This document shows positions 17,847-26,160 of a DNA stretch of 64,000 bases, one piece after another. Position 1 is the stretch's first letter; every line of letters starts with the position of its first letter. Source of the stretch: Epidermidibacterium keratini (GTDB taxonomy: Bacteria > Actinomycetota > Actinomycetes > Mycobacteriales > Antricoccaceae). The DNA is taken from positions 1,240,001-1,304,000 of the forward strand of contig NZ_CP047156.1 of NCBI RefSeq assembly GCF_009834025.1, given 5' to 3'. Both the position numbers and the translations under genes were made by a program. The notes under the pieces were generated by a model. The model ran no database searches. It worked only from the letters and a program-made list of their open reading frames with translations, and had not been told where the DNA came from.

Positions 17847-18782
17847 ATGAGATCCATCTGGAAGGGCTCGATCGCTTTTGGGCTCGTGAACGTGCCCGTC
17901 AAGCTCTATTCCGCGACGGAAAGCCACGACGCCCCGCTGCATCAGGTCCACACCGCTGATGGCGGGCGGATCCGCTACCAGCGCAAGTGCGAGGTGTGCG
18001 GCAACATCGTCACCTACGACGAGATCTCCCGGGCCTACATCGACGGCGACGAGACCGTCATGCTGACCTCCGACGACTTCGCGGCGCTGCCGGTCGAGAA
18101 GTCGCGCGAGATCGAGGTTGTCGAGTTCGTGCCGCGCGAGCAGGTCGACCTGATGCTGTACTCCTCGACGTACTACCTGGAGCCGGATTCGAAGTCGCCC
18201 AAGGCGTATGTGCTGCTTCGGGAGGCGCTCGAGGAGACCGACCGGCTCGCGATCGTGAAGTTCGCGCTGCGCCAGCGGACGCGGCTCGCGGCGCTGCGGG
18301 TGCGCGGCGACGTACTCGTCATGCAGACGCTGCTCTGGCCGGACGAGGTGCGCGAGCCGGAGTTCGAGGCGCTCGATGACGACGTCACGATCGGCAAGAT
18401 GGAGCTGCAGATGGCCTCGCAGCTGATCGAGTCGCTGTCGGAGGACTTCGAGCCGGAGAAGTTCACCGACGACTATCAAGCACAGCTGCAGCGGCTGATC
18501 GAGGCGAAGATCGAGAAGGGCGACACGCTTGTCGCTGAGGACGCCTTCGACGACGAGGAGGGCGAGGGCGACGACAGCGGCGATGTCATCGACCTGATGG
18601 AGGCACTGCGCCGATCGGTCGGCAAGAAGCGCGGCACCGACGAAGAGGACGAGAAGAAGCCCGCCAAGAAGACGGCAGCAAAGAAGGCCGCCAAGAAGGC
18701 GCCGGCGAAGAGGGCCCCCGCCAAGAAGACGGCAAAGAAGACCACGAAGAAGACCGCCGCCAAGAAGTCCGCCGCGTCCTAG
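17847..18782 (+). CDS. ku: Ku DNA end-binding protein
   Basis: The protein starts MRSIWKGSIAFGLVNVPVKL, the canonical Ku N-terminus, with GGAG at 17834-17837; an ATG 30 bp upstream is less likely. The Ku core bridges DNA ends and recruits LigD. After about residue 260 the protein becomes a Lys/Ala/Pro-rich histone-H1-like tail (repeated AKK), known in some actinobacterial Ku proteins to aid DNA binding. It overlaps the convergent TetR gene by 4 bp. Confidence 0.96.
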   Translation: MRSIWKGSIAFGLVNVPVKLYSATESHDAPLHQVHTADGGRIRYQRKCEVCGNIVTYDEISRAYIDGDETVMLTSDDFAALPVEKSREIEVVEFVPREQVDLMLYSSTYYLEPDSKSPKAYVLLREALEETDRLAIVKFALRQRTRLAALRVRGDVLVMQTLLWPDEVREPEFEALDDDVTIGKMELQMASQLIESLSEDFEPEKFTDDYQAQLQRLIEAKIEKGDTLVAEDAFDDEEGEGDDSGDVIDLMEALRRSVGKKRGTDEEDEKKPAKKTAAKKAAKKAPAKRAPAKKTAKKTTKKTAAKKSAAS

Positions 18783-19351
18783 CGCGCGACCGGTACGCCG
18801 AGGCCCACGAGCTGCAGGTGGGTCGCGACGAGCTGCTCGGCAAACTCGGCCTCGCGCTCGGGCTCGGCGATCGCCAGCTGCGCAAACCGCAGCGTGATGC
18901 CGGTGATGATCTCGACGTGCGTCCACGCCGGCAGCGCGAGGTCGACCTCGCCGGCCTCGGCTAGCACCCGAAGGTACTTCGCGTGCCGTTTGTTGGTGCG
19001 CGTGTGAATCTCGTCGAGCCAGCGCGCGAACTCCGGGTCGCTGAGCGCCTGGTGGTTGATGACGGTCAAGATTCCGTAGTGGCGCACACACTCGCGCAGG
19101 TACGCCGTCAGCGTCAGGCGCAACGTGTCGGCGGCGTCAACCCCGGACTGTTCCTGCAGCGCAATGAAATCCTGCTGCACGCGCGCCGCGACCGCGTGCA
19201 ACGCGTCGTGCTTGGAGTCGAAGTAGGCATAGACCGTCGGGCGCGTCACCCCCGCAGCCTTGGCGATGTCGGCCATCGTCGCGTTGGCGTAGCCGAGACG
19301 GGCGAAGACGTCCTCGGCGGCGTCGGTCAGCTGCTCGCGGCGGTTGATCAT
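18779..19351 (-). CDS. TetR-family repressor of the carboxylase operon
   Basis: The 190-residue protein has the TetR N-terminal HTH (MADIAKAAGVTRPTVYAYFDSKHDAL, residues about 26-51), followed by a helical ligand domain. Its ATG overlaps the carboxylase stop codon by 4 bp (ATGA), so it is translationally coupled to the acyl-CoA carboxylase and probably autoregulates the operon. The likely effector is an acyl-CoA or fatty acid, inferred from the partner. A TetR-like palindrome sits upstream of the operon. Confidence 0.88.
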   Translation of the reverse strand: MINRREQLTDAAEDVFARLGYANATMADIAKAAGVTRPTVYAYFDSKHDALHAVAARVQQDFIALQEQSGVDAADTLRLTLTAYLRECVRHYGILTVINHQALSDPEFARWLDEIHTRTNKRHAKYLRVLAEAGEVDLALPAWTHVEIITGITLRFAQLAIAEPEREAEFAEQLVATHLQLVGLGVPVAR

Positions 19352-22300
19352 CGCGGCCCCTCCGAGATCGCGATGGCCTGCACAAGCAGCTCGCGGGTGC
19401 GCTCCGGGTCGATCACGTCGTCGATCTCAAAGACGGTCGCCATGTTCAACGCCTTTCCGCGTTCGTACTGTTGCGCCACGAGAGTCTCGTAGAGCTCGCG
19501 CCGTTGCGACGGGTCCTCGACCGCCTCCAGCTCCTTGCGGTAGCCAAGGCGTACGGCGCCCTCCAGCCCCATGCCGCCGAACTCACCGGTCGGCCACGCG
19601 ACGGTGAGCGCCGGGCGGTGCATGGACCCACCGGCCATCGCCTGCGCGCCGAGGCCGTAGCCCTTGCGCAGCACGACGGTAAAGATCGGCGGCGTGAGCC
19701 GGGCACCGGCGACAAACATCGCGCCGAATCGGCGTACTGTCGCGGTCTTCTCCGACTCGGGACCGACCATGAAACCGGGGGTGTCACAGAGCGAGATCAC
19801 GGCAATTCCGTGGTCGTTGCACATCGTCAGGAACCGGGTCGCCTTGTCGGCCGCGTCCGCGTCGATTGCACCGCCGAGGTGGTGGGAGTTGTTGGCCATG
19901 ATGCCGACGGGTACGCCGTCCAGCCGGGCCAGCGCCGTCGTAATCCCGACCCCGAACCCGCCGCGCAGCTCGCGCACCGAGTCGACGTCGGCAAGGGTCT
20001 CGATCACCGGCGCCACGTCATAGCTGCGCAGCCGGTTTTCGGGGACGAGATGGCGCATCAGCCGCTGGTCGTGCGCCTTACCGACGGTGCGGCGTCCGGT
20101 GAGTACGCCGACCACATCGCGGGCGGCCGCGACCGCGGCCGGTTCATCGTCGGCAAGGATGTCGACCACGCCAGTCCGATAGTGCATCGCGGCCGGACCG
20201 ACCTCGTCGGGGTGGTAGACGCCGAGCCCGCCGCCTTCGATCATGGCCGGCCCGCCCATGCCGATGCTCGCCTCGGGAGTCGCGATCACGACGTCACACG
20301 CGCCGAGCAGCGCAGCGTTGCCGGCGAAGCAGTAGCCCGACACGATCCCGACGATCGGCACGGTCCCGGCGAGCGAGGCGAGCGTCCAGAAGGTCGGCAC
20401 CTCCAGCTGCGCGACGTGTGAGATGTCGCTGTCGCCGGGGCGTCCGCCCCCGCCCTCGGCAAACATCACGATGGGCAGCCGCTGACGCTTCGCGAGGTCC
20501 AGGAACCGGTCGGTCTTGCGGTGGTTCTGGTAGCCCTGGGTGCCGGCCAGCACGGTGTAGTCGTAGGACATGACGGCGACCGGCTGCCCGTCGATGGTCG
20601 CCGTACCCAGCACGATTCCGTCCGCCGGCGTCCGTTCGATCAGATCCTGCAGCTCGCGTCGACGTCGCTGCGCCGCAATGGTGAGCGCGCCGTACTCGAC
20701 GAAGCTTCCCGGATCAACCAGGTCGGCGATGTTTTCGCGCGCCATCCGCCGGCCCTGCGCGTGCCGCTTGGCCACGACTTCCGGGCGGCCTTCGTCGAGG
20801 CCGTATAGATGACGTTCGATGCTTTCGGCGAGGTCGGGACGGATCTCATCAAGGTCGATCGTGCCGGCCTCTTCGTCGGCAACCTCTGCGTCCGGGTCCT
20901 CCTCGAGCGCCACGACGTAGTCGCCGGTCTCGACGACGTCACCGACGTGCACCGCAATCGCGCGGATGGTGCCCGCCCGGTCGGCCGCGACGACATGCTG
21001 CATCTTCATCGCCTCGAGCACCAGCAGCTCCGAGCCCGGAGCAACGACATCGCCGACTGCGACCGGGATGTCGACTACGACGGCTTGCATGGGCGCGGTC
21101 AACGCGCTCGCGCCGTCGGGCGGCGCCTCGCCGCCGGTCCGAACGCTGCCGCCGACGGTAGCCATCTCCGAGGCAGCCGGGTGCTCGCCAGGCGCGGCGT
21201 ACTCGTCGGCCTCGGCGATCAGCTGGGCAAGGTCGGCGTCGACGTACGCCGTGCCGATCGCACCATCGGCGAAGTCGGAGCGCGCCAAGATCGCCTGCAG
21301 CAAAGGAATGTTGACCGGTACGCCGGCCACGTCGAACTCACCGAGGGCACGCCGCAGCCGACGCACCGCCTGCGCGAAGGAACCCTCGGTGACGATCAGC
21401 TTGGCCAGCAGCGAGTCGTAGCGCGGGGAGATCTGGTAGCCGGCGTAGCCGTGGGTGTCGACGCGCACTCCGCGGCCGGTCGGCGGCGCGAACCGGGTGA
21501 GCGTCCCGGTGCCCGGATGCACAGTGCCGTCGGCGCTGAGGGTCTCGGAGTTGACGCGCACTTGGACCGCCACGCGCGTCGGGTCGGGCAGCGAACGCAC
21601 GTCCAGCTCGGCAAGCGTGTCCCCATCGGCGATCCTCAGCCCAATCTCGACGAGGTCGAGGCCGGTGACCTGCTCGGTGACGGTGTGCTCGACCTGGATG
21701 CGCGGATTCACTTCCAGGAAGGAGATGTCGTCGCCGCTGACCAGGAACTCGACGGTCGCGAGCCCGGCGTACGGCGCCGAGCTCATCAGCGCGGCGGCCG
21801 CCTCGTGCAGGCGGCGGCGTACTCCCGCGTCGATCCACGGCGCAGGCGCGATCTCGACGAGCTTCTGGCGGCGCCGCTGCACGCTGCAGTCGCGGTCGCC
21901 GAGTACGGCGATCGCCCCGGTGCCGTCACCGACGATCTGCACCTCGACGTGGTGGGCATCTTCGAGCAGCTGCTCGACATAGAGCGAGCCGTCACCGAAT
22001 GCGGCCTTGGCCTCGGAGGCGCATCGGGCGAATGCCGGCTCAAGGTCGGCGCGGTCTCGCACGGGAGCCATGCCGCGCCCGCCGCCGCCGGCGAGCGCCT
22101 TGACCATGACAGCGGCACTCGAGCCCAGCGAGTCCCAGAAGTCCTGAGCCTGCTGCAATGTCGTGGGTCCGCTCGTCGCTCGGGTAGTTGGGACGCCGGC
22201 GGCTTGCGCCTGCGCCCGGGCCTGAGCCTTGTCGCCAAACAGCAGCAGCGCCTCCGGCGACGGTCCGACGAAGGCGATGCCCGCCTCGGCGCAGCGTCGC

Positions 22301-22569
22301 GCGAACTCGGCGTTTTCAGATAGGAACCCGAAGCCGGGATGGATCGCGTCGGCTTGCGTCTCGATCGCCGCGGCAACGATGGCGTCGATGTCCAGGTACG
22401 CCGCGACGCCCGAGCCAGGCAGCAGCACAGCTCGGTCGGCTGCGGTGACGTGCGCGGTGGCGGCGTCGTCCTCGGGGTGTACGGCGATCGTCTCGATGCC
22501 CAGCGCGGCCGCGGTGTCGATGATGCGCACCGCAATCTCGGCGCGGTTGGCTACGAGCAAGCGGCGCAT
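19348..22569 (-). CDS. single-chain acyl-CoA carboxylase (BC-BCCP-CT fusion)
   Basis: This 1073-residue biotin-dependent carboxylase carries all activities in one chain. Biotin carboxylase spans about 1-450 (ATP-grasp loop KALAGGGGRGM, EVNPRIQVEHTVTE). The biotinyl domain has the EAMKMQ acceptor lysine at about 522. Carboxyltransferase alpha/beta domains run from about 570 to the end (GGGGRPGDSD, KGYGLGAQAMAGG). The layout resembles the single-chain long-chain acyl-CoA carboxylases described from mycobacteria. It would make malonyl- or alkylmalonyl-CoA; chain preference cannot be read from sequence. Confidence 0.9.
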   Translation of the reverse strand: MRRLLVANRAEIAVRIIDTAAALGIETIAVHPEDDAATAHVTAADRAVLLPGSGVAAYLDIDAIVAAAIETQADAIHPGFGFLSENAEFARRCAEAGIAFVGPSPEALLLFGDKAQARAQAQAAGVPTTRATSGPTTLQQAQDFWDSLGSSAAVMVKALAGGGGRGMAPVRDRADLEPAFARCASEAKAAFGDGSLYVEQLLEDAHHVEVQIVGDGTGAIAVLGDRDCSVQRRRQKLVEIAPAPWIDAGVRRRLHEAAAALMSSAPYAGLATVEFLVSGDDISFLEVNPRIQVEHTVTEQVTGLDLVEIGLRIADGDTLAELDVRSLPDPTRVAVQVRVNSETLSADGTVHPGTGTLTRFAPPTGRGVRVDTHGYAGYQISPRYDSLLAKLIVTEGSFAQAVRRLRRALGEFDVAGVPVNIPLLQAILARSDFADGAIGTAYVDADLAQLIAEADEYAAPGEHPAASEMATVGGSVRTGGEAPPDGASALTAPMQAVVVDIPVAVGDVVAPGSELLVLEAMKMQHVVAADRAGTIRAIAVHVGDVVETGDYVVALEEDPDAEVADEEAGTIDLDEIRPDLAESIERHLYGLDEGRPEVVAKRHAQGRRMARENIADLVDPGSFVEYGALTIAAQRRRRELQDLIERTPADGIVLGTATIDGQPVAVMSYDYTVLAGTQGYQNHRKTDRFLDLAKRQRLPIVMFAEGGGGRPGDSDISHVAQLEVPTFWTLASLAGTVPIVGIVSGYCFAGNAALLGACDVVIATPEASIGMGGPAMIEGGGLGVYHPDEVGPAAMHYRTGVVDILADDEPAAVAAARDVVGVLTGRRTVGKAHDQRLMRHLVPENRLRSYDVAPVIETLADVDSVRELRGGFGVGITTALARLDGVPVGIMANNSHHLGGAIDADAADKATRFLTMCNDHGIAVISLCDTPGFMVGPESEKTATVRRFGAMFVAGARLTPPIFTVVLRKGYGLGAQAMAGGSMHRPALTVAWPTGEFGGMGLEGAVRLGYRKELEAVEDPSQRRELYETLVAQQYERGKALNMATVFEIDDVIDPERTRELLVQAIAISEGPR

Positions 22570-22599
22570 CGGGACGACCTTTCGGGGGATGGCCGTACT

Positions 22600-22613
22600 T
22601 TACATCCGTGTAA
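22600..22613. promoter_or_regulatory. candidate TetR operator upstream of carboxylase
   Basis: TTACATCCGTGTAA is an inverted repeat (TTACA, 4-nt spacer, TGTAA) about 30 bp upstream of the carboxylase start codon on the minus strand. Position and symmetry fit autoregulation by the coupled TetR protein. Confidence 0.5.
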
Positions 22614-22794
22614 GACGCCGAACGCTCGTGGCGGGGCTGCGGCGGCTGGCCGTTATCGAGCCGTCACCCAACCACAGATCGGCGTACTCGACGACGCCCG
22701 ATCTGCCGCGGTGCGGGCCGGGTTTGGTCGTGGCCCGACGGGTTCGTGACCATCTCGTTACCTTGCGGCGCTGCGGCGCCGGACTCACGAAGGG

Positions 22795-23442
22795 CTACGC
22801 GGGCCAGCCGTTGATGCCGACGATGTCGGTGACCGGCGGGCGCTCGACGGCCTTGAAGTCCGTCCCCTTGGTGTAGGCGACCGGCAACAGAGCCAGCTGC
22901 GTCGCGTCGTCGGGGATGCCGAGGATCTGCGCGGCCCGCTTCTCCTCGTTGAGGTGCAGGGTCGTGTAGACGGTGCCGAGCCCACGCGAGCGCAGCGCGA
23001 GGTTGAAGCTCCAGATCGCCGGGATGATCGAGCCATAGAACGACGCCTGCCCGGCAATCGGCAGCTTCTCCGGCCGGCCAAGCGAGCACGGGATCACCAG
23101 GGCCGGCACCTGCGCGAGAATCTCGGGCAAGAACCGCGAGCTTTGCCGCACACGCGCGGTCTGTTCCGCGTCAGGGGTATCTGAGGCACCCGCACCGGCG
23201 AGGTACTCGCTGCCGCCGTCGATATAGGTCTGGGCGATCTCGCGGCGCTTGTCCGGATCGGTGATCACGATCCACCGCCAGCGCTGGCGGTTGCCGCCGG
23301 TGGGCGCCTGCTGGGCGAGGTCGATGCAGTCCAGGATCACCTGGATATCGACGGGGCGCTCGAGGTCAAGACGCTTGCGTACGGCGCGGGTTGTGGTGAG
23401 CAGCTTGTCGGTCTGGGACAGGTCAAACGGGGCATCGGTCAT
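22795..23442 (-). CDS. nitroreductase-family FMN oxidoreductase
   Basis: The 215-residue protein has the nitroreductase fold: TTTRAVRKRLD near residue 16-26 (FMN phosphate contact), QQAPTGGNRQRWRWIVI at about 48-64, and a C-terminal GLGTVYTTLHL. It likely reduces nitro or quinone substrates with NAD(P)H. It stands alone, divergent from an AraC gene. Substrate unknown. Confidence 0.82.
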   Translation of the reverse strand: MTDAPFDLSQTDKLLTTTRAVRKRLDLERPVDIQVILDCIDLAQQAPTGGNRQRWRWIVITDPDKRREIAQTYIDGGSEYLAGAGASDTPDAEQTARVRQSSRFLPEILAQVPALVIPCSLGRPEKLPIAGQASFYGSIIPAIWSFNLALRSRGLGTVYTTLHLNEEKRAAQILGIPDDATQLALLPVAYTKGTDFKAVERPPVTDIVGINGWPA

Positions 23443-23517
23443 GCCTCATTCGACCACGCACGCGGCTCGGCAGGCTAGCCACATGACGCGCAGCGCCCGC
23501 CATGACAGGCTGAACTC

Positions 23518-24309
23518 ATGGTCAGCGAGTACGTCGCATGGCGCCCAGGACCAGCGCTGGGTCGGTGGGTGCGCTCGATGCACGGCTACCGGATCGAGGA
23601 CATCGACTCCGGCGTACACATCGGCATGCCGTCGACCACGTTGACCGTGATCGTGGCGCTTGAGGAGCCGCTGCTGCTCGGCGGAGCGGCAGGGGCCCGT
23701 CCCAGCGAGTTCGAGTCAGTCGTCGCGGGGCTGCACACCACTCCGGCACACATCCACCACGGTGCGCGCCAGGTCGGCCTGCAGGTGTCGCTCGACCCGA
23801 CTGCGGCGCGGACGCTGTTTGGCGTACCCGCCGCGGAGCTTGCCGCCACCGAACGGCCATTGCACGAGCTGATCGGGGTGACCGCCGGCGAGCTCGACCA
23901 GATCCGCGCGGTCACGACGTGGCCGGATCGGCTCGCCGCGCTCGAGCGCCTGCTGACCCGCCGGCCACGCGATGACCGCCCGGCGAGCGCCGCGGCGCAC
24001 AGCTGGCGGGCGATCGGTCGCAGCGGCGGCTCGGTGCGAGTCGCCGAGCTCAGCGGCGATGTCGGCTACTCACCGCGTCGGCTTCAGCAGCTGTTCCGGG
24101 CTGAGTACGGCGTGAGCGCTAAGGAGGCGGCCTCGCTGCGCCGGTTTGAGCGCGCGCACCGCATGGTTGCCGCGGGCGGCGTACTCGCCGAGGTCGCGAT
24201 GCACTGCGGCTACGCCGACCAGGCTCACCTCACGCGGGACTGGCGGCGGTTTGCCGGGATGCCGCCGACGCAGTGGCTGCGCGAGGACCTGCTGCGCTAC
24301 GGCCGCTAG
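23518..24309 (+). CDS. AraC-family transcriptional regulator
   Basis: The 263-residue protein has a variable N-terminal domain (about 1-150). The C-terminal AraC DNA-binding domain comprises VAELSGDVGYSPRRLQQLFR and LAEVAMHCGYADQAHLTRDWRRFAGMPP, the second ending in the usual G-x-x-P. It diverges from the nitroreductase gene by 75 bp and may control it. It overlaps the convergent hydrolase gene by 4 bp. Confidence 0.85.
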   Translation: MVSEYVAWRPGPALGRWVRSMHGYRIEDIDSGVHIGMPSTTLTVIVALEEPLLLGGAAGARPSEFESVVAGLHTTPAHIHHGARQVGLQVSLDPTAARTLFGVPAAELAATERPLHELIGVTAGELDQIRAVTTWPDRLAALERLLTRRPRDDRPASAAAHSWRAIGRSGGSVRVAELSGDVGYSPRRLQQLFRAEYGVSAKEAASLRRFERAHRMVAAGGVLAEVAMHCGYADQAHLTRDWRRFAGMPPTQWLREDLLRYGR

Positions 24310-24926
24310 AGGGTGCCCAGCCAGGTGTCGATGTTCGACCGGATCGTCGCCGCGTCCTTCTTCAACCCGTGGTCGCCGTCGACAAAGACGACCTCGCCTT
24401 GCGGCGGCGCCTCGGGCCGACCAAACGGGTCGCTGCGGCCCTGGATCACCAGCGTCGGCACGGTGACCGCCGACAGCTCGTCCTGGCGGGACTTCTCCGG
24501 GCGGCCCGGTGGGTGCACCGGAAACGCGAGGGCGAGTACGCCGTCCGCGCCCACGGCGTCCGCCGTACGGCACGCCACTCGCGCACCAAACGACCGACCG
24601 CCACACACCAGCGGACCCTTCGAGTACGCCGGACGCAGCTCGGCGACCACGGCCTCCCACGCGGCATCGACCTGCTTGGCTGGCGCCGGCGCCTTGCGGC
24701 CGGCGACGCGGTAAGGCTGCTCGATGAGTCCGACGGCGTACCGATGCTCCAGGGCTACCGCGGCCGCGAGGTGCAGGTCGACGGCGCGCACTCCCCCGCC
24801 CGCGCCGTGCCCGAGCAGCATCAACCCGGCCGGTTTCGCGCGCCCGGTGGGGCGGTAGAGCTGCGCCCGCGCGGGGCCGTGTGGGGTGTCGATCTCGGAG
24901 ATGGTGGCATCGTCTTCAGCGAGCAC
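24306..24926 (-). CDS. alpha/beta hydrolase of the Tex30/KANL3 type
   Basis: The chosen GTG at 24926 has GGGAG just upstream; the ATG at 24977 would add 17 residues with no family match. GHGAGG forms the oxyanion region, GGRSFGARVA holds the nucleophile Ser, and DGDHGLKK the C-terminal His. The size (206 aa) and motifs fit the dienelactone-hydrolase-like Tex30 group. Physiological substrate unknown. Confidence 0.75.
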   Translation of the reverse strand: MLAEDDATISEIDTPHGPARAQLYRPTGRAKPAGLMLLGHGAGGGVRAVDLHLAAAVALEHRYAVGLIEQPYRVAGRKAPAPAKQVDAAWEAVVAELRPAYSKGPLVCGGRSFGARVACRTADAVGADGVLALAFPVHPPGRPEKSRQDELSAVTVPTLVIQGRSDPFGRPEAPPQGEVVFVDGDHGLKKDAATIRSNIDTWLGTL

Positions 24927-25012
24927 GCGTCGCTCCCTTCGTCGCCACCGAGTCTGGCACGTTTCGCATTCGTCCAAGACGAACCGCCAGGCGCCGCACC
25001 ATGCTCAACGGC

Positions 25013-25417
25013 ATGACAAACCAACGCAAGGACCACAACATCTGGAGCGCGGTGTCCTACGACGACGCTCACGCCGCTCGCGCGTGGTTGCGCGAGCTTG
25101 GCTTCGAGGACGGGATCCTCGTCCCCAACGACCCCAATCAGCCCGAGGGCGCGATCATGCACAGCGAGATGCTGTGGCCAGAAGGCGGCCGCGTGATGGT
25201 GCATAGCGGTGCTGAGAAGGAGCCGGAGTTCGCGATGCCGCGCGGATCGGGCCGGGTATATGTCGTCGTCGACGACCCCGACGCGGTCTACGCGCGAGCC
25301 CAGAAGCTCGGGGCTCGGATGGTGCGCGAGCTGGAGGATACCGACTACGGCTCGCGCGGTTTCTCGATCGCCGATCCCGAGGGCAACACCTGGAGCTTCG
25401 GCACCTACGCCGGCTAA
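25013..25417 (+). CDS. VOC-superfamily (glyoxalase/bleomycin-resistance-like) protein
   Basis: The 134-residue single-chain protein has two beta-alpha-beta-beta-beta modules. The second ends with SIADPEGNTWSFGTYAG, a classic VOC C-terminal motif with the Glu metal ligand. The first module begins WSAVSYDDAHAARAWLRELGF. It is probably a small-molecule lyase or antibiotic-binding protein; no specific reaction can be assigned. ATGs at 25001 and 25013 are both in frame. Confidence 0.78.
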   Translation: MTNQRKDHNIWSAVSYDDAHAARAWLRELGFEDGILVPNDPNQPEGAIMHSEMLWPEGGRVMVHSGAEKEPEFAMPRGSGRVYVVVDDPDAVYARAQKLGARMVRELEDTDYGSRGFSIADPEGNTWSFGTYAG

Positions 25418-25423
25418 CCCGCG

Positions 25424-25482
25424 ACCTGCGGTGGAACCTGTAACGCTACGGCGCCCGTAGCGTTAGAGGTTCCACCGCAGGT
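25424..25482. repeat. 28-bp inverted repeat (one mismatch)
   Basis: The arms 25424-25451 and 25455-25482 pair with a single mismatch and a 3-nt loop. Outer ends are ACCTGCGGTGGA and TCCACCGCAGGT. It directly follows the VOC gene, so it may terminate it. The outer 10 bp CTGCGGTGGA is the same as in the palindrome at 8914-8970, while the inner parts differ. Confidence 0.9.
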
Positions 25483-25549
25483 GGTTCGGGGAGGGGCGCC
25501 TGGCTGTGGATAACTCGGGCCTGCCGGGGGTACGCCGTACGCTGCTGGC

Positions 25550-25960
25550 ATGCAGGAATTTCAGCGTGCCGTCGAGGCCGATGACCAAGAAGCCATCCAA
25601 GCACTGCTGGCCGACGACGTCGTCTTTCGCAGCCCGGCCGTGCACACTCCCTACCGCGGCAAGGCCGCGACGTCGGTCATTCTCGCGGCCGTCGGTCAGG
25701 TCTTCGAGGACTTTCGATACACCGCCGCCGTCGAGCAGGACGGGCTGTCAGTGCTCGTCTTCGAAGCCCATGTCGGTGAGTTCGAGCTCGAAGGCGCCGA
25801 CTTCATCCGGGTGGGCGACGACGGCAAGATCGTCGACCTGCGGGTGATGATCCGCCCGCTCAAGGGGCTGAACGCCGTCGTCGAGGGCATGGCCAAGGCG
25901 ATCCCCGGCGCGATGGCACAGCTAGGCGTGAGCCCGGAACAGATGAAGGCCAGTAGTTAG
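25550..25960 (+). CDS. SnoaL/NTF2-like protein
   Basis: The 136-residue NTF2-fold protein has an N-terminal helix FQRAVEADDQEAIQALLADDVVFRSP, the cone-shaped sheet, and ending strands with DFIRVGDDGKIVDLRVMIRPL typical of this family. Members act as small hydrolases, isomerases or binding proteins. The context (between a palindrome and a terminator, single gene) gives no function. Confidence 0.7.
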   Translation: MQEFQRAVEADDQEAIQALLADDVVFRSPAVHTPYRGKAATSVILAAVGQVFEDFRYTAAVEQDGLSVLVFEAHVGEFELEGADFIRVGDDGKIVDLRVMIRPLKGLNAVVEGMAKAIPGAMAQLGVSPEQMKASS

Positions 25961-26022
25961 ATCGGACACGATGTGGCGTGTCCTACAGAGTTTCCGAGCG
26001 TGCTGGCCGACAATGAAAAGGC

Positions 26023-26055
26023 AAGACCCCGCCAAGTATGAGTTGGCGGGGTCTT
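26023..26055. terminator. hairpin terminator between convergent genes
   Basis: A 13-bp perfect stem (AAGACCCCGCCAA with TTGGCGGGGTCTT) and a 7-nt loop lie between the NTF2-like gene and the amidohydrolase 3' end. No strong T tract is seen, so it may act in both directions as a stable stem. Confidence 0.7.
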
Positions 26056-26160
26056 AAGCGTTTCGGGGTCTCGACCGGAAGAGTCTCCGCGGCGGAAGTG
26101 GTTTCGACGGACGCCACTCGCCCTAGCGGACTCGCGGCTGCTCAACCACCGCGGGGTTAG

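Noticed and set aside
17802-19091. 429-residue minus-strand open frame opposite ku
   Set aside because: Leu/Gly/Arg-rich shadow of the ku gene and its Lys-rich tail; no independent signals.
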